A stretch of 64,000 bases of DNA, taken from contig NC_080042.1 in NCBI RefSeq assembly GCF_012489685.1, positions 78,249,093-78,313,092 on the forward strand. Reading direction: 5' to 3'. Numbering within the stretch: the first letter of the stretch is position 1; each line of letters opens with the position of its first letter. A program made the position numbers and the translations under genes. Under the pieces are notes generated by a model. That model saw only the letters and a list, made by a program, of their open reading frames with translations. It did not search any database and was not told the DNA's origin. The stretch is from Lotus japonicus. Its lineage: Eukaryota; Streptophyta; Magnoliopsida; Fabales; Fabaceae. This document shows, piece after piece, positions 36,176-49,213 of this stretch.

Positions 36176-39100
36176 CTAATAATGACCAAATAGAAAGCAT
36201 TCTTTGGAGTGAGCCAATATTTTCCATAAATCAATGTTGTACTTGAAGAACCATCTACTCCTATTAATAGCTCTACCATAACAGACCATTATCTTCATCA
36301 TCATGCCTAACAATCTTGTTCCACATGCTCTCCTTCTTTCTGCAATAACACAATCAAACATTATAGTGAAAACTAAAATCACCTCCACAAATAGATCAAC
36401 AATATGATAGTTAAACTATGAAATCCTGATTATGGAGTAGTATAACACTGATCAAAATAACTAAGAATAAGAAAGTAGCATCACAAAGTTGACATTAAAG
36501 CACAATAAGTTAGCAACTATAAAATAGAACCAATAATTAGGACGGGAAACACAACACTGGCTATAAAACAATAAAGCAAGAGCATGAACCTATTATACTC
36601 AAGGATGGTGTTTGCAATGCTATTAGGAAAAGACAAAAGAACACGAGATGCAATTAAAGGAGAAAGTTGAAAAATATAATCCAACTTTCCCTATCAAGAA
36701 AGGAAATGTGGGGCCATAATGCCAAAGAGATAGAGCACTCGGACCATTCTCATAATGTAGGAGCATTGTTACTTCATGTTTCCTCAAACAAACTTCAAGA
36801 GGTTGCATCCCAGCCCAGGTATTTACAACATTGTAATATGAACATAGTCACACTATATTCATCATTTACTATATAGAAACTCAAAGAACAATAGAAACAA
36901 AAGAATTGTCATCTCTATAACACTAAAAAAAGACTTTTGAAGCTGTCACTTGACAAAATAGAAGATAGCAGCAATGGTTTATTGCGAAAAGTGACAAATC
37001 CAAAGATATAACTAATGAAAAAGTGTTGTGAAAAAACTAATGAACAAAGAAATAAAAACAAAAAGAACAAAGAGAACTAATTCTGGATAACAGTAAATGG
37101 ATATAAATGTAGATTACAAGTAGCATCTAGTACACAATATTGTTATATAGCTTGGGGGAAATCCAGCAAGAAGCATATTAGGAGGTTGTTAACCAATGAA
37201 TCAGCTAGATGAAGGTAAATTAGGTTTTCCATCACATCTTTTATAAAATTAAGATCGATGATACTAAATATTGACACAAAAAAGACAAAAGAGAAAAATG
37301 ACTTACCCATGTAGTCTATGGAGAAGATAAAAAAAATGAAGCAGTGAAGCCGGCCCCTGTAAAATTCGTAGAGCATAAGACAATAAGTTTTCACTAAGAG
37401 GCCTGAATTTGTTTTTAATAAGCAAACTAAGAGGCCTGAATAATTGAGGAATTAGAAAGATTAGTACAACCAACATGGCATTCCAGATTTCAGAAGCAAG
37501 CCAGATGGTACTTCCCATGACTCTTTCAAAAAGCAAGCATTCAGATGGTACTTCCCATGGCTCTTTCAAAACAGTGAGAGCAAGAGTAAAGCATTATCCA
37601 TTAATATAACACAAATAAGCTCAAAGATGAAGGCTTCAAAATCTCAAAAATGCAGCATCCAATTAAGTTGCATATATCACTAAGCAATTATCAGTCAATA
37701 AGGTACTTATCCAATTAGAGAGAACATTAGAAACTACATGAGGTTAGTCATGACAACACAAAAAATCAAGTCCTAATTACCAAAATAGCAGTTCGTAACA
37801 ATTGTTCCTTTTGGACCAAAGTAGCACATTGATATAAAACTGGTCCAGCAATAATCATAAACAAAAGCTAAAAAATACTAATTTATAGGCTTAGGAAAAA
37901 GAATCAAACCTTAAATCGTAGTGAAAATAGAGTGAACAAACTGAACTAATAAAGAGAGAAATTAGAAAGAAATGGAACCTCATTTTTCATCATGCTTTAG
38001 CAAGTGAAACAAATTCAGGTTAAGGAACAAAAAGAAATAAAAACAAACAAAGATAACTGATTGCGGAAAAAAGAGATATAATTGTAGATTCCAAGTAGAT
38101 TCCAAGTAGCGTCTTGAACTTGCTTACCTACTATAGTGCGTGAGGATGATCTAGCAAGAAGCAGGTAGCCAGAGGTTTTCAAGCAATGAATTAGATACAT
38201 GAAGGAACATTAGGTTTTTCATCACTTCTTTTTTTGGAATAAATCTGTGCTGCCAAATTTTGACACTAAAAACTGAAATGAAAAGAAAATACAACATTCA
38301 GTTAAAGACACCCAAGTCATAGTCACTTGTGGTAGACTGACTTTTGACTTCAAGATGAGTTTGTCCTAAGAACACATCTAAATCAAGGGGTTCACCATTT
38401 GCACACTAAAAGGATGCAAATATTCGTAGAGGGAGCAAATAACAATGCACCAACAAAATCAAACCAATTTAAGTATTAATATAAATAGCAATGAAAGCTT
38501 CTGAAAGGTGTCAGAAAAACTTTGACCATTAAAATTAAGACCTGCTAAGAAAAAACACAGCTATTAGAACCAAAGCAATCTGACCAGCAAGATCAATACC
38601 TGCCATTGAAAAACATATATAGCTTTAGAACAAAACCAAAATTTTAAAAATAAAAATAAATCTTCAAAATACAGCGACCTAACCTGCAAGGACTTGCCAT
38701 ATATCACAGTCTTCCATATTTTTTGAACAGTTCTCTGCCTGCAATGAGTCATACCAATCCAACATCTGACAAAAAGAGTTCAATTGATACTGTGCATTAC
38801 CTAAGACAAGTTGAAATTTAGAAATAAAAATACCTCTAAGAAATTGTCCCTCCTGCAAGTAAAGGAAAACGACATTAAGCAAAATAAGCAGAGTAAACAT
38901 CAGTAACAATATAGTAACCGGAAAGGGGAAGAAAAAAGAGATCGTGCGACAGAGAAGATTCAGCATGACAGAGTTTAGGGAGAAGGAAGAGAGAAGCATA
39001 TTTTCAAACTAATTTGATGTGTGAAAGCATTTGATGATGGTTTTGGGGGAAGATGAAACACTCGGTTAAGTTTAACCAATAGAGCTCAGGAAGAGAAGGG

Positions 39101-39300
39101 AAAAAAATAAAATAAAATAAAAACTGAGCAAATGGTTTGAGGAGAAGAAGAAACACTGCTTTAGGAAGAGAAGAGACGAAAAAATTAAAGGTGGAGAGAA
39201 GAAGATGATTTTGAGTTGAATCTGAAATTTTAAAAACAGAGGAGAGAAGGTGCGTTTTTGTTCTGCAAATGAGTGTTGGAAAAGGAAACAAATATTATTT
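36176..39300 (-). other. Unidentified spliced-looking locus, possibly captured or non-coding
   Basis: I do not recognise the product. Several segments have good splice signals on the minus strand. A 19-nt segment GAGGGACAATTTCTTAGAG lies between TTGCAG and GTATTT (about 38853-38835). A ~50-nt segment ends AAGTCCTTGCAG before GTTAGG (about 38740-38690). A segment begins after TTTTACAG and ends before GTAAGT (about 37360-37308). A last open segment starts after TTATTGCAG and runs to a stop at 36176. Joined frames were not convincing. A ~220-bp block near 37010-37230 recurs, diverged, at 38025-38235. The right end (39000-39300) is CT-rich on the minus strand, like a 5' UTR. It may be a decayed gene, a long non-coding RNA, or a gene fragment carried by the neighbouring Helitron-like element. 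Confidence 0.35.
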
Positions 39301-42300
39301 TTTAACATTTCTCTTTCCAATTGATATGACTTTTGCAGAGTTCTTTTTAATGTCAAGTTTTTGAAATGGTTTTAAAACAACAAAAGGAATTGGACTGAAA
39401 ATAGAGCGGGAACTTCAGAGGAAAAAGAAAAAAGTTTTAGTAAAAGAGAAAAAAGGAAAACGTGACACGTGGCCCAGGAGGGGTTTCTTTTCTTAGAGTA
39501 TATTGACTAAAAAATATGAGACTTTATTTAAGTAGTACCGAACATATATTACTTAAATGCTTATAAAAAAATCACTTAAATTAACCACTTACTAATACCT
39601 AAATTCTATTTTGCTTATAAAAAAGAAACCTAAATTCTATTTTTATTTTTGTAACCATGAAAACTATTCTAACTTTTTGTCAATTGATAATATTTCCAAT
39701 CATATTATATCTTGTGCAATTAATAATTCATTCATTTAAAAAAAAAAAAAAAATCTTAACATTCTCAAATATTCTACAATAAAGTTACTTTCTTTTTGGG
39801 TTTCGGGTGGGGTATAATCCAAAATATGGTAAGTTCGAAAACTATATATTGTAACAACATTTTTTAAGTTGAGATTAATTGATATGCACCGTCAGTGTAA
39901 AAAAATAATTTACACTAACATTCAATCGCATTATGCCACATAGGATTAAGTGGTTACAAACTTTTTTAACTTTAATTAATAAACTACTCATGTAGCGAAA
40001 ATTAATTTGATGCATGTGTAAAGAAAGTTTAGACTGTTAGTACACCTCCTATTTTCTCTAAATTAAGTGATTGATAAATATATAACACATGCATACAAAT
40101 TAAATGACGGTACCATATCTTCTTTGCACACAATTTTCTCAAGATAGAAATTTCTTTTTCTTAAATCTCAATATATAAACAACAAAGATTTGTGTATAGT
40201 GTATACTCGATGATGATAGACTACTAAAGAGAGATAGGAAGAGAAAAGAGATAAATGCTTTAGATGACAATCAACACTTTGTCAATTTTTTAAGGATAAA
40301 AGGTATACATGACCTTAAATATTTGTATATTTTTTATTTAATTTTGGCCCCTGTCAACCTAAAAGTCTGCCTCCGCCACTGCAAGGGGTTTGTATAATGA
40401 GCATAAGAGAGTCTTGTATTTGAGAGGTTGCAAGCTCGAAACTCCGCTAATTTCCTTCGGGTGAGGTAAATATTAGGGCACTATTCTTTCACCCTAAATT
40501 TTAATTCATAAAAAAAAGCTAAATTGCTATAGTGGTTTGAAGTGAATATGATCATTCTATTAGAGCTATGTTTGTTTTTCTGTTTGAAGTTACGTTTGAT
40601 TCATGAAAATTCACAACTCACTTTTCAAGTGATTAAACATGAAATAGACTTTTAATATTCGTTTACATTCAATTGATCGAACGAAAAAACAAACTTTGTA
40701 TGAGAACTAAATCAAAGAACTAATATGTCATACATCTCTCGACACAGTAAAAGTTAAGGTAAATCTAACATCAGACGTTATCATGATGTTGGTTTAGCGG
40801 CAGTTTTTGGAATATATGTATATATCGCTTATAATTTAAAATATTTTAATTGTTTAATTAAATCCTTTTTCTATTATTCAACATAAACATATTTGTTTAT
40901 TTAAATATTAGAAGTATAACTAAACTCAACTTTGTTTTTTAAACTAAACTCAACCAGGGAGATTAAATTTTACTCCATTAATTAGTATTTGAAGAAAGGT
41001 CAGTTATGATAGGTTCTGTTGACGATTACAAGGTATTCGAGACATCTATAAAGAAATTGTCACAATTATTTAACAGATTTAAACACATGTCAATATCCTA
41101 TTAGCATTACTTGACTAAGCATATCTTAGACTATCACATTACTAGAACATCAGTTATAATTTATTGTTTCCCTGGATTCTATTTGTATTTGAAAATCATT
41201 TATCAATGAGTGATTTGTTCATGTGATATAAGTTTGATCTTCCTTAAATAATGCCTTAGTTTGAGTCTTGTAAATTGAAGAACCAGAGCTAATCATTTCA
41301 TGATGTGGTTTCTAAGCGAATGTTCACACCCCAAACTAATCATCTTAGTTATATAATTACTATACACTTAACAATTTTAACTGAATAAGGATAAAATATA
41401 TTTTCCCTTGCTAGTTTTCACCTCAACTAATTAACGTAGCATTTGATTAGTCAAAAAGGAGGTAAGCGTGTTACTCGTTACTGCCTTTTTCTTCTTTTTC
41501 TGCACATGCCATTCTCTCACGGTAATTAGGAGGATAACGAAGCAGAGGCACACAAAGATAGCATGGTTGCTTTCAAAATTTGGAAGACCTAAAACTTGTC
41601 TCAAGCGTAGGTTGTTGTAACTGGCAATCATATCTAAAAGAATAGGAATGGGAGTAAAGGGGAATAAGTTTGACAGCTGACATGAGATTGATTAAGAGAT
41701 TGCTTGCTGGGGTAAGGGATTGCACTTGACTTTACGGATCAGCGTGGAACATTGATGGAGGTTTATTTCAGAGCTTCTGATTTGATATGTTGATTTCAAA
41801 TGAACTACTATTCATTTCTTCAATTATTATGCCTCCCCTAGATTATTCATTTGCAGTGTGTTTGGAAACTTATATACAAAAACCAAGTTAAAGCCAAAAT
41901 CATGGCAGAGAAAAGCAACTTCCCTTTACCTGATGTATAGAATCAATTCTACTCACCCACAAAAATTGCAGCAGGAACAGTTCTTGAGTAGAAGGAGAAA
42001 GTGAAGGAAAAGGGAAGGGGATATTAAGTTTAAATGCCTGAATTCAGATGGTTGTAAAATATTCATAAAGATCAATGAGCATTAAATTGTCAAAAGATTA
42101 TGTGAGTGTGACAGCATTTCATTTTTAAACAAGTTATCACATTAATATGAACACATGTACTTACTGATAATGAAATATGATGTGTTCATCTTTCTCATTC
42201 CATTTCTCTGTCTAAACATAAAAGTATAAAAACCTGAAAATCTAGATGATCAATTGGAAGTGCATTCAATTGCAACTGTCCACTGCAATTTATTAGAGGC

Positions 42301-42667
42301 ACTCTTTGTTCACTCTGAAGGGTTATATAAAAAAACCTATGAAAAATATATTCATCCCTTTCAAGGGGTAAGCCTCTATTTAAGCTCGTGGTATATACAA
42401 TGCAAAAATGAAGCTATGTTTAACACAAATAAACAATGTCAACTTCATAATTCTAAACCAAGTGTAAGAAGTTGTTACTTTGTGTGCCATTGACACTTGA
42501 CAGTAAGTCACGAGAGAAATTTTAGAGTCTAAGGATGCAAATTGCCCATTCTGTGCCATTAAAAGTCGTGGAAATTTTTCGAAATTCATGTAAAAGCTAA
42601 TCATCCATTTTTGTTATATTGCCCCGGAGAAAATGCAGAAGTAAATGCAACCAGGTATACGTCCATC
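39301..42667. other. Intergenic, AT-rich, with small transposon remnants
   Basis: No gene was recognised. At about 39886-40050 a GCACCGTCAGTGTAAA-like end is opposed by TTTAGACTGTTAGTACACC, weak inverted ends of a small MITE. At about 40367-40381 GCCTCCGCCACTG looks like the right terminus (complement CAGTGGCGGA) of a hAT element whose left end is missing. The rightmost part should hold the 3' UTR of the TRIPP-like gene. Confidence 0.45.
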
Positions 42668-45600
42668 CTACTCAAGTCTCAATCCCTTGGAAATGCAGGG
42701 AGTTGCATTTATCTTCAGTGAGCACTCAGGGATAAAAGTAATACCTGTAACACCAGGATGTGAATCTGTGAGAACCTGAGCTGATTGACATTTTGCATCA
42801 TGAGAAGATGACCATTTGTAAAGAGAAAAACTTTTTCCAGTGACAAATAAAACAGAATGCAAAAAAGTAAACTAAAACTTTGTGTGTATAATTCTCACTT
42901 ATTAGTGGTGTAATATCTAAGAGTATTTGCTTTCATATGTAAAAACGTAAAGAGATGATGGTGGATACAAATGACTAGTTCTAGGCTGCATAACTAGTAA
43001 CAAAAAAATGGATCAAACTGGGCACTTGTTACATTAGATGTCACAACTAGGGGAAGCCACCACAAGACCTTATAAAATGAATTGACTAAAAAGTGCATGT
43101 TTCAGTCACAACTCACAATGTTATAGTTACACACTTACACTGATGATTGATACTTCAAAAGAACCATGCCAATCATAGAAGCAACATATCATCAGGTAGC
43201 AGTTCATTTTCTCGAGAATTTATAGTGACCAAATATTTATTCAGTTAGATGCTCAAACATGCAGTGTTCAAAAGAACAGTGATCTTTACCTTTTTCCTTG
43301 ACATCAATTTGCAGAGAGTCTAGCGTAATTATGCCATAAGTCAATGGAAGCAGTTCGAGCTTGATAGTGGCTACGGATCGAGGCGGAATACATCTGATGT
43401 GCCCCACACATGGTTTTAAATCAGTCAGACCAGTCTAAAGTCTAAAACAATTTACAGAAATGAAAATGAGATCTTATTCATTACCCAAGTGGAACTCTAC
43501 TCTGCAGCCATAGATGTGTACAACTAGGACCAGAAATAGGAATGCCATCGTCACTCATAGAAACTGCCTGAGCTTCGCCATCATAACTTTGTTTCTCATT
43601 TTTATTCATAATAGAAGTGAATCTCTGTCTCCAGGTGGAACCGAGACCTCTTTCACCGTTTACTCTTCCTAAAAAGTCTGCGAGACCAATAAAAGGGCTC
43701 ATTGGAGTTGCCGGTGAATTCAGAGAAGCCACTGAAGGGGGTAAAGTAAATGATGCAGGAGCAAGCACTGTCAAAGTTAGATCTTCAGATGTCAAATTTG
43801 AAGCTTGAAGAGTTAAGATCTGATCAAATTAAATCAGTTATGTTAAACAAACTGTGATTGCAGATAAAAATAAGATAAAAATGATAGAAGTAATTATAGT
43901 TGGAACCTAATCAAACCAAAGTAAATGAGCTCCTATGCCAAGCCTTAAAATGAGTTAGAAAACAGATAAACATATATTGACCTGCACAGGAAGTTGGCTA
44001 TATTTTCCATAAGCTCCTCTTGACTGTCCTGACCTCTCTGATGCAACAGAGATCATGATGTCCCTTGAGGTGCGTGGTCGCCAACTGGTTGGTTGCTTAA
44101 AGAACAATCTCGATGCTAGATTAAGAGGGGAGAAACCATAGGAAAAACAATTAACACCCTAACATTCAGTAGATAAGACCAAGGTGGCAAAAAGCCTACC
44201 TGTATAATTGCATCGACATGACACCATAATAGCATACTGATCAATACTAAATTTTGGTTTTTTATTTCCAGATTGCAACTTTGACAATTGGGAACTTCTA
44301 TTATCCTGAACTTGAAGACCCTTCAACGTTGAAGGTGCTGGTTTAAGGATAAAAGAATGCTCTTCACCTCTCCTGTAATCAGAAACTTTCAATAAGATGA
44401 AGCATATTATTAGAGCTAATAACCGAAACCTAAATCCAAATTTTTACTGGGTATATTAAATTATCTTGCCTTATTTTCCTAACATTTAATCAGATCGATA
44501 TCAACAGAAAAAAGATACAACCTCAAGAATTCAAGTAAAGACATATTTTTTGTCAAAAAAAAATGATTCTCCAAGGTTATTTTTGGATTGTTCATATTTG
44601 TGCATAATACACCTCATTATTCACTAGTAACTCACAAGAACATGATATGCAATTCTACAACAAGAAAATATTTTACAATTTCCTTAAAAAATCATGATGA
44701 GACTTTTTTTAGTACATTAAAAACTTATCTAAGAAATTATAGTTTCTTAGCTAAACCATCAGCATTATACACACTAACTCTAATATTTGACTTGCCCTAT
44801 TCCAATTAAATCTAAATCATGTGGTTTATCCACTAAACTTGTCCATTTTAATGCTTATATGGTACAGTAGGAATAGCAACTAAAGCCATCAAGAATAATC
44901 ACTTTCCAGTATGAGAAAGTGCCTTAAAAAAATGGGAGAACGTTGACCAGTAAATAATCGGTAGAAATTATTTTACAATTTTGAACTTTCTGTCAAATGG
45001 CTGAATGCTAATATGAGAAAGTGCCTTAAAAAATGGGAGAATGTTGACCAGTAAATAAGCTCATTTAGATAAAACTATATATCACCATGTAAGGTTTTCT
45101 AGTTTCTCACATGCATATTGAACCCATATGACAATGTACTTGTCTCCCTCACCTTCCATCATGAAACCACCCACCGCCCTCTTTTGCAGGGTTTGTTTTA
45201 ACCTTTAACCTGTTTCGAGGGCAGGGGGTGTCCCTCAGCACAAGCATGTGAAACTCAAATACTGAATAGCCAGGTATCAGCATAGTATGATAATATCAGA
45301 TGAGTAACGATAGATATTAGGAACAATTTTAAGATGTTTATTCAGGAAAATAACCTGAGGGCTAGATTTGGAAAAGAATGATCATTTCCAGCTTCAACAC
45401 ATGAAAGCGGCAATGATGACTGTGTTCCATTTTTTGCAGACTCCTCAAAAACAATATTTATGGCATCTATAAATATCACAATATCTGGAGCATGTGCAGG
45501 AGCAACGTTCTGGAGAACAACTTAAGAACTTTTAATAAAAGCAGAACAAACAAAAAGCAGAAAGGCCCTAAAGAGAAGCATGGCAAAATAATGTACAATA

Positions 45601-48600
45601 ATAGACATTAAAAAAGAGTTGTCAAACAATTTGATCCATGGCATCATAGTTCAAACCTTTATCTGAACACACAAAATATCCTCTGAATTGAAGTCAGCAG
45701 CAAAAGAATGAATCTCTACAGGTTGTATTATTTCAACTTTCCTTCTCCACTTTTTTCCAGGTGTATAGATGCCTTCTAACCCACAACAAACAGAAAATCT
45801 GTCTCTCTCCAATGAGACACCTCGAAAAGATAGTAGTTCTTCCACCCCAGTTTTTTTCCATAAATATTTCTTAGATGAGTTTCGATCGCGATCCTCAAGA
45901 TCAAAACTTGGCTTAGAACTCACTGCTTTAACAGGAGCATTTGGAGTGGTGGTAGTTTGGGGTAATGATGACATGGAGTAACTTCTGAAATTGCCAAAGG
46001 AGAATAACTGAGAGCCGGATGATGCTGGAAAATTGGACCTCTGAGAGGTGCTACTAATCCCTGAATTTGAAGTTAAATGTGAAGGAGATAGGGGGCGTGT
46101 AAGAGGTTTCCCATTATCCAATGGAAGTATCCAATTTAACAGCTCTGCGTATGGATCCTGATTTGTATAAACTGCATCCACCTGGCTGTCAGGAGACAAC
46201 ATTCTCTCCTGACACTTCTCAAATTGAAGAATTTCTATACAAGGATCTTTAAGAGAAGTAACATCAACGTTCACTTGTAAAAGAACCTGAATCCTTCCAA
46301 ATAGGAAAATGCAATTAGATCAGTAATAAGAGTAATAAAGATTACCAATCATCATAATTAAGAAGGTTTTGCATATTGAAGGATTAAAAGACCTCAAGAG
46401 TCAAAATGAAGTTATATAGAAAGCATATCTTGATCAACTAGTGTTTTGCCATCAAATTTTCATGAATGCCTTCAGAGGCATTAAAGAGAAAAGGAAAACA
46501 CCACTAAAAAAGTTAAAAATTAAACAAATGCAAAAAAATCTATAAAAAATAAAAAAGAAACCAAGGTGATAGCAGGCAAAGCCAAGTCAAAACCCCCATT
46601 ATAACAGATGTAGCCAAGAAATCCCATTGATGATGTGATTATATAAGTAAATATACTACCTATAGCAGATAATGCTGTTTTGTAAACTCACTGCACAATC
46701 TCATCCAAAGGCACTAAGACTATATATTTTTACTAAAAGATTCACCATGAGTTTCACTAACACTAAGAGGTTGAAAAAGAGATTTGGACTGCAGTATCGC
46801 ATGTCTTGGTTCTCTAAGACCATTTCTAGTCTCACACAATGACAAAGATGTCTTGGATATTCTAATCCAAGATCTTGACAAGACACAAATGTTGTTGTGT
46901 GCATGGAAAAATAATGTGGGCCCTGAATAGAGATCCTCCTTGAATTGGACTTGGACATTATATCGATCTTAAATTCAAATGACAAAGAGTACCCCATATG
47001 ACGAGGGAACTTTTAGATCCAAAGTCCAAACTGACAAACATCTGTCTCTCTTTACCAATTTTAGATAAAGTCAAAACTTGATCATAGTTTCCAAAGTTCT
47101 AAGGCAATGGCACATACCACGATGTCTCCATTAGGTAAAGCAAAACACTTGGCAGAATTTCTCGCTGCTCCACCAGAAATAGTTCCATCGAAATTCCCTC
47201 GATCAATGACTGCACTTGTAGGAGTTAATGCAGCCTCTTTAGTTTTAATTATTGGGGCCTTTTGACTATTTTCTTCAGAAGAGTTTGAAAACCTTTCTGA
47301 AGAAATTCTTTTTGACCAAAGAGGCTCATCGGAGTCAGAAATCCTCACGAAGAAGTGGGAATTTTCAAACTTTTGCAACAATAATGCAGTTTTTCTTTTA
47401 TGAACTTCCGTCTGAAGACGGGATTCAACATCAGAAATATCTTCCAGCTTCTCTTCGCCACTGGTACTCAGTTCCCCTTCTCCAGATACTGAATTAATTC
47501 TGTTTTCAGTGTTTCCATTTTCTTTCTCAGGGCTTTGACCTGTGCCATTTGCACTCGCCATAGCGGAAACTTTAAACGGAGTAATCATCTTTGTATCCTG
47601 CTTAGATGCAGACAAGCATGCCAAGATATGAACTTGTTCACCTGAATTACAGGTATCAATTAGGTCCGCTCAACTTTTTGTGAAAGTCAGCTGACCAAAT
47701 CACACATGCCAAAACTGAAATTAACATATTTAAAGACCAAAACAACCTATTACCAGGAAGAAGAAAGGGTCGATCAAGAGTGCGCAGGGACTGTATTTCT
47801 GGCACATGATTCCAATTTTCAGGAAGTTCCTCTACAAAAAGAAATTTAAGAATTAGGTGTGTAGAGCAATCACGCCCATAATATCACATTACACATATAA
47901 GAGCTCACATAAAAGAAATCGTTTTGCTTATGTTAAATGAGACCTCATATAACATCACATATAACACCACTGAATTAAGAACCGACAGAAACCATGTAGT
48001 GAATATAAAGTTCATCTGTGCGCTAAGCATATAACAATCAAAATTAACAAATTCCTTTCACAAAAAAGTAATTTGTATAATTTGTTTCTTCTAGTAACAA
48101 TACAAAATTTGAAAAACTATAGCACCTAGAAGAAAAGCAAAACACTATGAAAAGCAGAAAACGGTGACAATATCCTCACGCGTAAATCTTTTGACACTAT
48201 ACAGTTTAATGCTTATATTGTATCCTGTTTACAGTACTTTCAACCCTATGCAACTACTACATTGCATAATACAATTTAAAGCTTATATTGTATCCTGTTT
48301 ATAGCACTTTCAACCCTATGCAACTACTATACATTGCATAATGCAATTTAATGTATGTATAATAAGATCAAACAGATATTATATCCGAATTCTAATGTAC
48401 CGCGAACGAATCAAGAAGAAATGTAACAACAGGAAAAATGACTGCGGAAATTAATATAGTACATACTATATGGAATGGTGATCCATCCTTCATCTTCAGC
48501 AACATCCACATGCTTATCAACCCCAATCGGCAATTCATCTTTTGGATTCACGGCGCAATCAATCTTAGCACCGTTTGGCACATACGGATCATCGGTCATG

Positions 48601-48716
48601 AGAGCCTCGAAAGAGGATCCAGCAGATGCAGATCGGTGATGCACATCGCCGCGAGGTTTCGGAACTGGCGAACGTTCTGAGTACACACTCGCTGTAGACC
48701 GCATCAGAAAATTCAT
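42668..48716 (-). CDS. TRIPP: TRIPP-like protein, plant TRAPPII-associated (10 exons, 819 aa)
   Basis: Plant-specific family; I match it to TRIPP, the TRAPP-interacting plant protein of the TRAPPII tethering complex at the trans-Golgi/early endosome. Automatic annotations often name a Trs65-type IgD3 domain. Exons: 48716-48467, 47831-47754, 47641-47118, 46286-45657, 45509-45355, 44372-44200, 44115-43982, 43819-43485, 43393-43290, 42744-42668; the frame closes. Family signatures are the start MNFLMRST, EDEGWITIPYKELPENWN, PFLLPGEQVHILACLSASKQD and FALPNGDIVVLLQVNVDV. The middle is a low-complexity Ser/Thr/Asn-rich segment. The C-terminal third contains beta-rich, Ig-like stretches and ends LDSLQIDVKEKGITFIPECS plus a short tail. 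It lacks signal peptide, membrane segments and catalytic motifs. The family match is firm to me; the functional name is less so. Introns 1 and 5 contain short direct repeats. Confidence 0.75.
44911..45057. repeat. 47-bp direct repeat in intron 5 of the TRIPP-like gene
   Basis: Two copies of ATGAGAAAGTGCCTTAAAAA and the following GTTGACCAGTAAATAA are spaced 101 bp apart, with a few mismatches. This is a simple local duplication. Confidence 0.85.
48197..48350. repeat. ~75-bp tandem duplication in intron 1 of the TRIPP-like gene
   Basis: Two units share GCTTATATTGTATCCTGTTT and CACTTTCAACCCTATGCAAC-like cores (the first unit has TACTTTC). A third partial copy follows (ATTGCATAATGCAATTTAATG). 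It lies within non-coding intron sequence. Confidence 0.88.
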
Positions 48717-49213
48717 CGCGCCACCACCGGGAAATTAACAGAAACAGAAAATTGTCTGCGAAGTGAAACGATTCAGTTATTGAGTGAAGAGAAATAGAGA
48801 ATAGAGAATTGAATGGTTACCTGTGTGGTGAAGGATCGGAGAGAAGAAAGCGAGAGCGATGAAGTGGAGATGCAATGTTGCAGTTGCGAATTGTGATCAG
48901 TTTGAATGTTCCTTCATTCTCACACTCGGACTCTGCGTTCGCATCCTCTGCTGCCCCAAAGGCCAAAATGATTGAGTAACGTAAGTCAAAAATGAGAAAA
49001 TGCCCCCACAAATTTTTGTTGTTCTCTAAATCTCTTTTAAATACTTTATATATTGTTTGTTTGTATAAAAATATGGATGTTATTTTTATTATTTATCCCT
49101 ATTAATTTTTTTTATATGTATCATGTGACATGTATGTGTATTTTGCCCTCATAACTAATAAATCTTAGATATTTTTTGGTACATCGGAAAATAAAACGAA
49201 ACAAGGAAATGAA
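48717..49213. other. TRIPP-like 5' UTR and promoter; no other gene
   Basis: The DNA just right of the start codon probably includes a 5' UTR. A CAG/GT-like break near 48760-48825 may be a 5' UTR intron. The rest is AT-rich without recognisable features. Confidence 0.4.

Noticed and set aside
34388..40381. Pairing CAGTGGCG near 34388 with CCGCCACTG near 40373 as ends of one 6-kb hAT element
   Set aside because: The match is too short, no 8-bp target duplication is present and the interior contains a separate Helitron-like end.
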